Positions 1 through 6,468 of a stretch of 11,381 nucleotides of DNA are shown one piece after another. Both the position numbers and the translations under genes were made by a program. Within the stretch, counting starts at the first letter, position 1. The number at the start of each line of letters is the position of its first letter. Location of the stretch: the NCBI GenBank assembly GCA_004151065.3, contig NWUY0300005577.1, positions 45,091 to 56,471 on the forward strand, in the 5' to 3' direction. This stretch comes from Larix sibirica. Lineage: Eukaryota; Streptophyta; Pinopsida; Pinales; Pinaceae. Under the pieces are notes generated by a model, which was given only the letters and a program-made list of their open reading frames with translations, had not been told where the DNA came from and did not search any database.

Positions 1-625
1 ATGGCATCAAATGGTATCCAAGTGTATATAGTATTATTATCATCTAACATGGCACTATGATAGAGGTCAATGGAATCATAAGATGTGCTATCACCTCCTG
101 GAGTCATCAACTCTACAATGCATCTATCCATAGATGGAAAGATCTCTCTGTTGCTTGATCCCAAGGGAATTATCTTGTTGGAATGGTTTTAGAGTGCAGA
201 AGATGTGAAGCCGACAGCGACGAAGGGGTCATCAACGAAGGAAAAGGACCATTCGCGAAGGATAAGGANTGTTGAAATTCGTATTATGGATCTGGGGAAA
301 AATTTGAGGGCCCAGGTTTTCCTAGCATCCCCTCCCAATGGTCAGATTGGGTTAGGGGGACCTTACGAAGTGGTATCAAAGCTTCTGGTTGCAATGTCGG
401 AGCTATATGGGCCAGAAATCACGATTTATAGGAAAAAATTAGAATTGGTTCTATAGGAAATTTGTTTCTATAATATGGTAGTTAAATGGAAGTTGAGGGT
501 TTGGATTGAGTTTGAAATCAATTTTGAAACTTTCCCCTTATTTCCCAATCAAAACTTTGCATAAAACTGAAATTTTCAAAATTGGGAAAATTTAGGTCGG
601 CCCCACCAGTTCCAAGTGGAAGGGT
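1..625. other. Unassigned degenerate DNA, no recognisable gene
   Basis: No confident coding region. A short plus-strand open frame at 205-456 (83 codons) starts with a lysine- and threonine-rich stretch and matches no family I know; it spans the single N at 269, so its frame across that base is uncertain. A 12-base stretch at 371-382 (tggtatcaaagc) differs by one base from the plant initiator-Met primer-binding site and could mark the decayed left end of an LTR element. No TG...CA LTR boundary is visible beside it. The rest is AT-rich and featureless to my reading. Confidence 0.4.
371..382 (+). other. Possible decayed tRNA-iMet primer-binding site
   Basis: The bases tggtatcaaagc match the classical plant retrotransposon primer site tggtatcagagc at 11 of 12 positions; a much better example lies at 7275-7286 in this window. 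A gag-like frame begins about 1 kb downstream, which fits an LTR element with a long 5' leader. Against it, the bases just upstream do not give a clear LTR end in CA, and a 12-mer with one mismatch can occur by chance. Confidence 0.25.
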
Positions 626-710
626 GATGTGGAGGATCCACGTGGGAACGAGGTATGATGTGGAGGAGCTATGTGGGAAGATTGTGTGATGTGGAAAAAC
701 AACATCAAAT
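626..710. repeat. 31-bp tandem repeat, 2 full units plus a partial
   Basis: Units start at 626, 657 and 688, each opening with gatgtgga and spaced exactly 31 bp. The first two share gatgtggagga, then a variable dinucleotide, then an A/C-TGTGGGAA-like core; the third decays after about 10 bases. The first unit contains a CACGTG palindrome (G-box). It lies just upstream of the larger ~270-bp repeat and may be a sub-repeat of the same leader region. Confidence 0.6.
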
Positions 711-780
711 CTATGTATGCGTAGGTGACCATAAGGGATGGAGTGTGAAGGCATATAAGATCTGGTTGTTGAGCAGTAAG

Positions 781-1490
781 GCAGATCGACGACTGAGAAT
801 GATTTAGGCCTGGGAAGGTGCACGAAAGTTAATGAGTTTTCATGGCCCTGAATGAAAACCACCCCATCCATGTGTCATCCTTGGTTCTTTCAAGCACTTA
901 AAATCGGTCATGGGAAAATCCTTGTTTCGGATCCTGAAACCACCTTTTGGGTCCAATAAGGAACGGATGTGACATGGGGAGATGTGACAGGAAGAAATGT
1001 TAGAAGGGATGGGACCCTCATCATTCATGTCAGTTTTCAGATATCGTGTAGATCTAATCAATGTCTCACAGTGTCTCAGGGCCTTAAACATTCATGAAGG
1101 ATAATTGATCTACACCAACTTGAAGCAGTAAATTGCTCGATGACGTATTTCTCTCTTGTGCATTCAGGATCGCAAAAGCAGGTCCTGGAAACTGCTCTCC
1201 GTGGACCCTGAAACCGCTTTCGGCATGATGAGTAGTAATGTTATGATGGGTCCATACATACAATGCGTAGGTGACAGGGGCAATGGGACTCACGGTGATC
1301 ATGTCAGTATTGGGTATCGCGTAGATCTAATTGACGGCCAAGATTAACTCAGGCACATGAAGGTGCATGAAGGTTAATTTATTTTTACAGCTATGAAAGA
1401 AAAATGCACCATCCATGTGTCTCTCTCTCGTGCATTAGCGCAGGGAAGCTGCAAGGGGGAAATCCCCCTTGACCCCCATCATATCATCAT
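781..1490. repeat. Diverged ~270-bp tandem repeat
   Basis: Related landmarks recur at a steady spacing. GTAGATCTAAT-like sequence is at 781 (as gcagatcgac), 1048 and 1321. The pair ggtgca(c/t)gaa(a/g)gttaat followed by ccatccatgtgtc is at 817-880 and 1362-1421, two periods apart, with a weaker middle version near 1092. Ga(t/c)cctgaaacc is at 929 and 1204. This gives a period of 267-275 bp with roughly 2.5 units and clear decay between copies. The last unit runs into the gag-like frame. Long tandem repeats in leader or untranslated parts are common in plant LTR elements; the assignment to an element here is inference. Confidence 0.6.
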
Positions 1491-1798
1491 GGAGGATGCA
1501 CAAGATCCTTATGATATTGAGGCATATGCAATGGGAGAGAATGTGCATGTTGAGAATGCAGAGACGAAATCTAATGGTATAAGAAACCAAATAAATCCCT
1601 CGGACATTCTTGAAACCATGCGGAGCTTAAGGTTAAAAATGCAGCATTGTAGAGCAGACAATGAAAGGCTAATTAGATCCCAAGAGGATCAGAATCAGTT
1701 GAATTTAGCTATGCTTCAAATATTTACTGACATTCAAAGGAAGATAAACCATGGGCATGATTCGGAAAATCAGGAAAGGAGTGGGGGTAGCTCAAGGA
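1393..1798 (+). pseudogene. Gag-like N-terminal fragment (probably Ty3/gypsy), cut at an N
   Basis: An open frame of about 135 codons runs up to the undefined base at 1799. The part from about 1491 (MEDAQDPYD) is acidic, then forms a charged, Leu/Met/Gln-rich stretch with alternating charge, including NERLIRSQEDQNQLN and LQIFTDIQRK, that looks like a coiled coil. It then turns Ser/Gly-rich. This composition resembles the N-terminus of many plant gypsy gag proteins, where a coiled coil precedes the capsid-like domain, but no capsid domain or zinc knuckle follows because the sequence changes to copia integrase right after the N. The codons before 1491 lie in the 270-bp repeat and are probably leader, so MEDAQDPYD is the likelier start. 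The gypsy assignment rests on composition only. Confidence 0.45.
1453..1470. other. Perfect 7-bp-arm hairpin in the leader
   Basis: Aagggggaaatccccctt forms a stem of seven base pairs around a four-base AAAT loop, about 20 bases before the likely gag start at 1491. G/C-tract hairpins of this kind recur in leaders of plant LTR elements; in an RNA it could form a stable stem near the start codon. Any role is inference. Confidence 0.6.
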
Positions 1799-1799
1799 N
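1799..1799. other. Undefined base between two unrelated element fragments
   Basis: Left of this N is a gypsy-like gag start; right of it is the pre-integrase part of a copia pol. The copia 5' LTR, gag and protease are missing exactly here. A collapsed assembly gap or a chimeric join explains this at least as well as a biological deletion. Confidence 0.6.
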
Positions 1800-2450
1800 C
1801 CTTATATTCTATATGCAAGCATTGCTTACATGGAAAGCAAACAAGGGTAAGTTTTAAAACAAAAGAATATTCTACAACAAAACCATTGGAACTGGGCATA
1901 CTTGATCTTGTGGTCCAATGAGAACAAAAGGTCTAAATGGTGAGTCTTACTTCATTCTCTTCATTGATGACTATACTAGAATGACATGGGTTTCTTTCTT
2001 AAGAGAAAATCAGAGGCCTTTGAGATATTCAAAGTTTTTAAAGAAGCTGTTGAGAATGAAACTGACTTGAAAATTAAATTCCTAAGATCAGGCAATGGGG
2101 GGGAGTACACCTCAAATGAATTTGAGGAATTCTGTGAGAAACATGGAATAAGGAGACATTTCTCAGCCGCCAGGACTCCACAACAAAATGGTGTAGCAGA
2201 AAGGAAGAATAGGACTTGTGCAAGAGATGGCTAGAACAATGTTAAATGACTCCAAACTATTTGATATTTTTTGGACCCAAGCAATTCACACTGCAGTCCA
2301 TATTTTAAACATAGGGACAAATCAGAGTTGATAGCAACATGACTCCCTATGAACTTGGAAAGGCAGACCAACGACAGTTAAACACTTTCAGAGTGTTTGG
2401 GAGCAAATGCTACATTAAAAGGAAATGATGAAATTTGGGAAAATTTGACT
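1800..2450 (+). pseudogene. Copia pre-integrase and integrase core, decayed
   Basis: Integrase would join the element cDNA to chromosomal DNA in the nucleus. The fragment starts with the end of the GAG-pre-integrase zinc region (CKHCLHGK near 1815), passes through a frameshift near 1895 that splits the LCGPM-like first-aspartate motif, then reads FILFIDDYTRMTW. A clean stretch at 1986-2234 carries the RS-x-NGGEY motif and TPQQNGVAERKNR. The glutamate of the last motif is present, but the second catalytic aspartate is glycine (codon 2091-2093, residue 36 of the 1986 frame). Another frameshift follows at about 2215-2220, just before the EMARTM-like region. The first-aspartate damage, D-to-G change and frameshifts make this a dead copy. 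Confidence 0.85.
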
Positions 2451-2499
2451 CCAGAACTGATGAAGGGATCTTCCTTGGGTACTCCTCAAGAAGCAAGGC

Positions 2500-2891
2500 C
2501 TATAAGTGTTACAATTTGAGACTGAAAAGATAGTGGAAAGTCCAGATGTGAAAGTAGATGAAATAATCACCCATAGAGCAAGAAGATCAACAGACATGGA
2601 TGAGATGATCAACCTAGCCTTAACCAACAAGAAGAAGAACTACGAGAGGAAGAGCAACAAAGAGAACAACAAGAAGAATTACAACATGAAGAACAAGAAA
2701 TTGAAGACAAGATACAAAGGCTCCTTCAAGGTATGTTCAAAAGAATCACTCAGAGGACTTAATTATTGGGATAAATGTGCAGGTATACAAACAAGAAAGA
2801 GAAACTTGGAAAGCACCTCTAAAGAGGTACATCTCTCCTTGTTGTCCAAAATAGAGCCAAACAGTTTTGAAGAAGCTAGGACTGATAAACA
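2500..2891 (+). pseudogene. Copia integrase-RT linker with Glu/Gln-rich tract, frameshifted
   Basis: This is the variable segment between integrase and reverse transcriptase. Three frames share the coding signal. IVESPDVKVDEI near 2530 is in one; a run of Glu and Gln codons (caa, gaa, gag) at about 2623-2715 is open in a second; and DKCAGIQTRK followed by SKIEPNSFEEARTD up to 2890 returns to the first. A long open frame at 2506-2898 therefore mixes true and false frame; its Lys/Asn-rich middle is the Glu/Gln tract read out of frame. Short purine-rich codon repeats in this linker are prone to slippage, which fits the several indels. Confidence 0.7.
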
Positions 2892-3808
2892 TGGGTGAAT
2901 GCTATGGAAGAAGAACTGAATCAGATTGAGAAAAATGAGACATGGGAACTTGTTCCAAGACCCAAAGATAAAAATGTCATTGGCACCAAGTGGGTTTTCA
3001 GGAACAAATTAAATGAAGATGGGCAGGTAATTAGAAACAAAGCAAGATTGGTGTGCAAAGGATATGTTTAAGTTGAAGGAATAGACTTTGAAGAAACCTT
3101 TTCCCTTATGTCCAAAATAGAGTCAAATAGAATCTTTCTGGCTTATGCGTGCTCAAGGTATATCAAATGGATGTAAAATCGGTTGTTCTAAATGGAAAAT
3201 TAAAAAAAGAAGTTTACATGGAACAACTAGAAGGTTCCCTACTATGAAAAAATGAATATTATGTCTGCAGACTAAAGAAAGCTTTGTATGGACTCAAGCA
3301 AGCACCCAGATCCTAGTACTCAAGGCTAGACAAATATCTGCGACAACAAGGATTTAGAAGAAGAGAGGATGATAGCAATTTATATATAAAAATTGACCAT
3401 GAAAATTTTGTTATCATTGAAGTCTATGTGGATGACATCATATTTCGAAGTGATGATGATAGGTTGAGTAAAAAATTTACAAAATAAATGAAGAAGGAAT
3501 TTGAGATGCCAATGCTTGGAGAGTTAACCTTTTATTTGGGACTACAAATTTCCCAACTTAGTAAGGGTATATTTATTTCTCAAACAAAATATGTAAAAGA
3601 AATGTTGAATAAGTTTAACATGGAAGATTATAAACCAATATGTACTCTCATGATCATTGGTTGCAAATTAAGCAAAGAATATGAAGCAAAGGAAGTGGAT
3701 CAACAATTTTACAGATCAATGATTGGAAGCCTGTTATATGTAAAAACTTCAAGACCAGATCTTATGCAGGTTGTAGGACTAGTTGCAAGGATCAAGGAGC
3801 ACCTATGA
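2892..3808 (+). pseudogene. Copia reverse transcriptase (RVT_2 type), decayed
   Basis: This domain would copy the element RNA into DNA in cytoplasmic particles. The N-terminal part at 2892-3140 shows WVNAMEEEL, WELVPRP, IGTKWVFRNK and NKARLVCKGY, then a TAA at 3069. Near 3140-3160 a small deletion shifts the frame. The rest (to 3808) shows YQMDVKS-like and MEQLEG-like motifs, a TGA at 3245, the KALYGLKQAPRS motif followed by TAG at 3314 where tryptophan is usual, and the catalytic YVDDIIF box intact at 3425-3445. Next come a TAA at 3485, then MKKEFEMPMLGELTFYLGLQI and the TKYVKEML and SMIGSLLY regions. The frame is lost again at about 3808. The intact YVDD box has no bearing on activity given four stops and two frameshifts. 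Confidence 0.9.
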
Positions 3809-4343
3809 GACACATGTTCAAGCTGTAAAAAGAATCTTTTGATATTTGAAAGGGACTTTGGATTTTGGCCTGTGGTATCCACGAAGTAATGACTTAACTA
3901 TGGTAGCATATATTGACGTAGACTAGGCAGGAAGTATCGATGAAAAATGAAGTACAAGTGGAGCAGCATTTTATTTAGGAAACTACTTAGTGTCCTAGTT
4001 GAGCAAGAAATATTCGCAAGTGTCGTTGTCTACAACAAAGGAAAAATATATCGCAGGAGCAGCATGTTGCTCCCAAGTTCTCTGGATGAAACAAACTTTA
4101 AAGGATGTCCAGGAGGAGTTCGATCTACCTACTACAATTTTATGTGACAACACTGGTGCAATCAGTATTTCCAAGAATCCTGTAATGCACTCCAAGATAA
4201 GGCATATTCCTATCAAATGTCATTTCTTGAGAGAACAAGTCAATGAAAACAATGTCAAGTTGGACTATGTTGAAACTAAGGAGCATATTGCAGATATATT
4301 CACAAAGCCTCTTCCAAGGGATACCTTTGAGTATCTCATATAG
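3809..4343 (+). pseudogene. Copia RNase H, decayed
   Basis: RNase H would remove the RNA strand during cDNA synthesis. The connection region at 3809-3895 is frameshifted (ETHVQA-like and KGTLDFGLWYP-like traces). From about 3900 one frame runs to the natural end at 4341-4343, interrupted by TAG at 3924 where the copia consensus has the tryptophan of the AD-W-AG motif, TGA at 3948 and TAG at 3996. From 3999 the domain is open for 114 codons: SLSTTKEKYIAGAACCSQ, then CDNTGAISISKNPVMHSK, HFLREQV and HIADIFTKPLPRDTF. The usual TTEAEY acidic motif reads TTKEKY, so the glutamate thought to be catalytic is lysine. The C-terminal ADIFTKPL motif is the usual copia pol end. Confidence 0.9.
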
Positions 4344-4818
4344 AATTTGGGAGTAATTCCCACTCCTCATTAGTTTACTCAAGCCACATCAAAACTAGAA
4401 ACTATGGAAACAATGCGACAACATAGGAAGATAGATGAAGAATGCATAGTGCAAGAAGTTGGAATCAACACAGTCAAAGGAGGAGCAACAAAAAGAAGAA
4501 AGAGAAGCATGAAGAGAAAATTGTAAATACTACGCAAACATAGAATTGCAGGTTGTTGCAGAATTGTCCCAAGGCTGCAGAAGATAAGTAAGACAATATA
4601 AATGGGCAACCCTTTTCCATTGATATCAAAGGGGGAGAAATTGCAGATACTATAAATAAATTACAAATGAAACTACAGACACTGTGTTGTAACAGAGACT
4701 GCGCAAAGACATAAATTGAAAAAGTACAGGTTGTTGTAAAATGCACCAAATTCATGACTTTGATGGGGAGCTCATATTTAGGGGGAGCTCAGTCTTACTT
4801 GGTGTTGACATCAATGCC
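4344..4818. other. Copia 3' untranslated region with duplicated polypurine-like tracts
   Basis: There is no coding signal between the pol end and the LTR. The segment contains an AAAGGGGGAGA tract at 4628-4638 identical to the presumed true polypurine tract at 4819-4829, 191 bp apart. Ggggagctca occurs at 4765-4774 and 4782-4791. Related text (t-g/a-caggttgttg) appears at about 4547 and 4725. Together these suggest an old internal duplication of roughly 180-190 bp ending in each tract. Confidence 0.6.
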
Positions 4819-4829
4819 AAAGGGGGAGA
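4819..4829 (+). other. Copia polypurine tract
   Basis: AAAGGGGGAGA lies directly before the LTR start (one T between them). This is the expected position of the RNase H-resistant primer for plus-strand DNA synthesis. AAAGGGGGAGATTGTTG-type junctions are common in plant copia elements. Confidence 0.8.
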
Positions 4830-4850
4830 TTGTTGAACTTAGTATTGTCA

Positions 4851-4972
4851 TTGATGTCAAATGAGAAGCATGAAGTCTAGAAGCCATTTTGAAGAAGTAT
4901 ATATAACAAGCTTGATGTCAAATGAGAAGCATGAATTCTAGAAGTGAGTCCCATTAAGTATATAGAAAAAAT
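4851..4972. repeat. 61-bp tandem duplication in the copia LTR
   Basis: The stretch beginning ttgatgtcaaatgagaagca is present at 4851 and again at 4912 with 23 identical starting bases, then tctagaag in both and a looser match through aagtatata. The period is 61 bp, two units. Confidence 0.75.
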
Positions 4973-5399
4973 CTTGTCAAAGGGAATATGCGCGCATGTC
5001 CCATCAAGTCATCTATTTGCGCAATTCAAGGATAGGTTCCTGTCGCATAAATACCGTGCAGTCGGCAAAAATGTCAAAGTGCGTAGATTACATGTTGACA
5101 GAAGAGCAAGCGACTTGGTCAACTCAAGTCGAATGTTTAGGTAAACTTGAGCATAAAGAAAGGAAGAAGGGGTGTTACCGATGTATAGAAACTCCCACTT
5201 GTGGACAAATCAATTGAATCAATAAAATAAGTATTGATGCTAGAATGAATATAAATAAACAAAAAGATTCATGTGTTTAGTGTGGGAGAGGAGGAAGAGA
5301 TAGAAGTACTATGGATTTGGAATCAATGACTAGTTGATTTGAAGAAGTACACGACAATACAAAGCTAAGTCATATATGAAGTTGTAATCGCAGAAGAAG

Positions 5400-5580
5400 T
5401 AGAGTCGAGTGTGCAGAATAAGAGTAAAGTAGAGTACGTTTTCAGGTGCGTAATACAGTAGAGCATGAAGAGTAAGTGCGCAGTAGAAGCTGTGGAAGTG
5501 CACAGATCTGAGTACATAGTAGAAGCCGAAGAAAGTGTGCGGAGTAAGCTGAGGAAAGTGCGCAGATCAGAGTGTGACAC
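5400..5580. repeat. Degenerate short repeats rich in gtgcgcag / agtagag
   Basis: Variants of gaa(a)gtgcgcaga(t/g)c(a/t)gagt occur near 5500 and 5555, with shorter relatives (gtgtgcagaataag, gtgcgcagtagaag, gtgtgcggagtaag) between 5410 and 5545. Spacing is irregular, about 30-50 bp. This gives long open frames on both strands that have no coding character. Confidence 0.5.
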
Positions 5581-5667
5581 AAAAACACATTTACAAGTAT
5601 ATATTTCAACCATATCTATCTCAGGGAGGCAAGAAGGGGCAAGGACAGGAGATTGTGGTCTCCTACG

Positions 5668-5905
5668 GATTGGTGCCTAATAGCGCAAGTTGGTGCTTGT
5701 TGGTTATTAGTTGGTGCTCATAAGAGGATTGGTGTTCTCACAAGTTGGTGCATGAAGACAACAAGTTGGTTCTTGCGCAGAGGATTGGTGCCCTCACAGG
5801 TTGGCGCATGTAAATAGTAAGTTGGTTCTTACACAAGAGATTGGTTTCCCTTCCAGATTGGTGTCTACAAAATCTATGAGTGGGTTCCCACACCTTTATT
5901 GGATA
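5668..5905. repeat. Hierarchical minisatellite, 16-21-bp units in ~56-bp sets
   Basis: The base unit starts (a/g)(g/a)ttggt(g/t)c. From 5688 the units follow a fixed order of 21, 18-19 and 16 bp, giving higher-order sets at 5688-5742 (55 bp), 5743-5798 (56 bp) and 5799-5854 (56 bp). Corresponding sub-units agree better between sets than within a set; the third sub-unit always starts gattggt and ends in a C-rich tail. A lone unit at 5668 and two or three decayed units to about 5905 flank the array. It lies in the U3 part of the LTR, 50-270 bp upstream of the TATA box, so it could carry repeated factor sites. Confidence 0.8.
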
Positions 5906-5950
5906 TTGGTGTCTCCCAACAATTTATGTAATCAAAGATTATATCTATAT

Positions 5951-5951
5951 N
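5951..5951. other. Undefined base flanked by a short duplication
   Basis: Tatctatat precedes the N and tatctatata follows five bases after it. Overlapping ends on both sides are typical of a collapsed scaffold gap, so the local length near the TATA box may be wrong. Confidence 0.5.
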
Positions 5952-5960
5952 GATTCTATC

Positions 5961-5969
5961 TATATAAAG
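5961..5969 (+). promoter_or_regulatory. TATA box of the copia LTR
   Basis: TATATAAAG matches the plant TATA consensus (TATAWAW). It lies 150 bases before the LTR end, a usual place for the U3/R boundary; transcription would begin roughly 25-32 bases downstream, near 5990-6000. The N at 5951 makes the upstream spacing uncertain. Confidence 0.6.
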
Positions 5970-6125
5970 TTGCTTTATAAATACTCTATGCACGGTGTTT
6001 TATGTTGATAATTTCTCTGGTATTAGTGGATGATTTATGAAGTGAAAATTATATATAAATATTAATATTGCGCATGATACTAATTCACCCCCCGCATAGT
6101 ATCACTTGGGGTTCAACAACTACCA

Positions 6126-6152
6126 ACGTGGTAGCCCGAGGACCTACCACGT
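6126..6152. other. 9-bp-arm inverted repeat with G-box
   Basis: Acgtggtag at 6126-6134 and ctaccacgt at 6144-6152 are perfect reverse complements around a 9-base loop. The right arm makes a CACGTG palindrome at 6148-6153. The partner sequence in the right LTR (about 9754-9780) keeps the G-box at 9774-9779 but not the left arm. Confidence 0.6.
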
Positions 6153-6236
6153 GCCTGATGGTAGGTGACGTGGATAGTCTATTTGGCAGGTTATTTGATT
6201 ACATGGACTTATAATTGAATGTACAAGTGGTATCCA

Positions 6237-6266
6237 AGTGGACCAATCAATACTTTCCACGTGGCA
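6237..6266 (+). promoter_or_regulatory. CCAAT plus G-box module, kept in both LTRs
   Basis: GTGGACCAAT followed after a short spacer by TTCCACGTGGCAG occurs here (CCAAT 6243-6247, CACGTG 6258-6263) and as GTGGACCAAT...TTCCATGTGGCAG at 9889-9917 in the right LTR, within otherwise diverged surroundings. CCAAT boxes bind NF-Y and CACGTG binds bZIP or bHLH factors in plants. A role as the U3 enhancer is inference. Confidence 0.5.
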
Positions 6267-6318
6267 GTCTGATTAAACACCTTATAGAACTGCGTACCAA
6301 AAAAATTAGTGCCCGAGA

Positions 6319-6371
6319 GGAACGAACCCCAGACCACTCGCCACAAATCCTAGAGTCCTACTGGTGCGCCA
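6319..6371 (-). other. tRNA-like Pol III box pair (SINE or tRNA relic) in left LTR
   Basis: On the minus strand, TGGCGCACCAGTAGG (6371-6357) resembles an A box and GGTTCGTTCC (6328-6319) is close to the B-box consensus GGTTCGANNCC. They are separated by 28 bases, near the tRNA spacing. No cloverleaf with paired acceptor stem is visible, so this is not a working tRNA gene. The homologous position of the right LTR has a similar relic at 10028-10082. Confidence 0.4.
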
Positions 6372-6453
6372 TTGATGTCACGTATTAAACATAGTGGAAA
6401 TTATTTTATTTCAGTTTGAATAACTTGTAAAATGGAAAAAAAAGTGGCAAGTT

Positions 6454-6468
6454 GAGGGCTAAGCCCTC
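6454..6468. other. 7-bp-arm palindrome
   Basis: GAGGGCT at 6454-6460 and AGCCCTC at 6462-6468 flank a single A. It is inside the left LTR and has no clear equivalent in the right LTR; function unknown. Confidence 0.5.

Larger units (their letters stand above)
1800..6118 (+). mobile_element. 5'-truncated Ty1/copia LTR retrotransposon
   Basis: Order is integrase, linker, reverse transcriptase, RNase H, untranslated region, polypurine tract, LTR. Integrase ahead of reverse transcriptase is diagnostic for the copia superfamily (Pseudoviridae). The protein style (YVDDIIF, KALYGLKQAPRSW-like motif with a stop, CDNTGAISISKNP) is closest to the plant Tork/TAR type, which I infer without a tree. The 5' LTR, primer site, gag and protease are absent; the left limit is the N at 1799. 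The right limit is firm: the LTR ends in gttcaaca at 6118, and the next bases align with the left LTR of a gypsy element, so this copy appears to have inserted into that LTR. All enzyme domains are broken, so it cannot move on its own. Confidence 0.85.
4831..6118 (+). repeat. Copia 3' LTR, complete (1288 bp)
   Basis: The LTR starts TGTTGAAC at 4831 and ends GTTCAACA at 6118: an 8-bp perfect terminal inverted repeat with the canonical TG...CA ends, placed immediately after the polypurine tract. It contains a 61-bp tandem duplication near its start, a GTGCGCAGA-type short repeat array around 5400-5580, a hierarchical minisatellite (5668-5905) and a TATA box at 5961. The 5' partner LTR is outside or lost, so age and target duplication cannot be judged. 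The five bases after the end are actac. Confidence 0.88.

Noticed and set aside
12-24. tggtatccaagtg shared by the window start and 6228-6240
   Set aside because: The match stops after 13 bases on both sides and is compatible with chance in repeat-rich DNA.
518-1302. Three minus-strand open frames of 72-117 codons
   Set aside because: They lie in the 31-bp and ~270-bp repeats, match no family and share no frame between repeat copies.
4379-4755. Minus-strand frames with Phe/Leu/Ser-rich, membrane-like peptides
   Set aside because: They are the complement of the A/G-rich copia 3' untranslated region; the hydrophobic look comes from base composition.
4944-5680. Overlapping small frames on both strands in the copia LTR
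   Set aside because: All are inside an LTR and its short repeats; no domain, no conserved frame.
6319-6371. A functional tRNA gene
   Set aside because: Only A- and B-box-like pieces are seen; no acceptor, anticodon or T-stem pairing could be traced.
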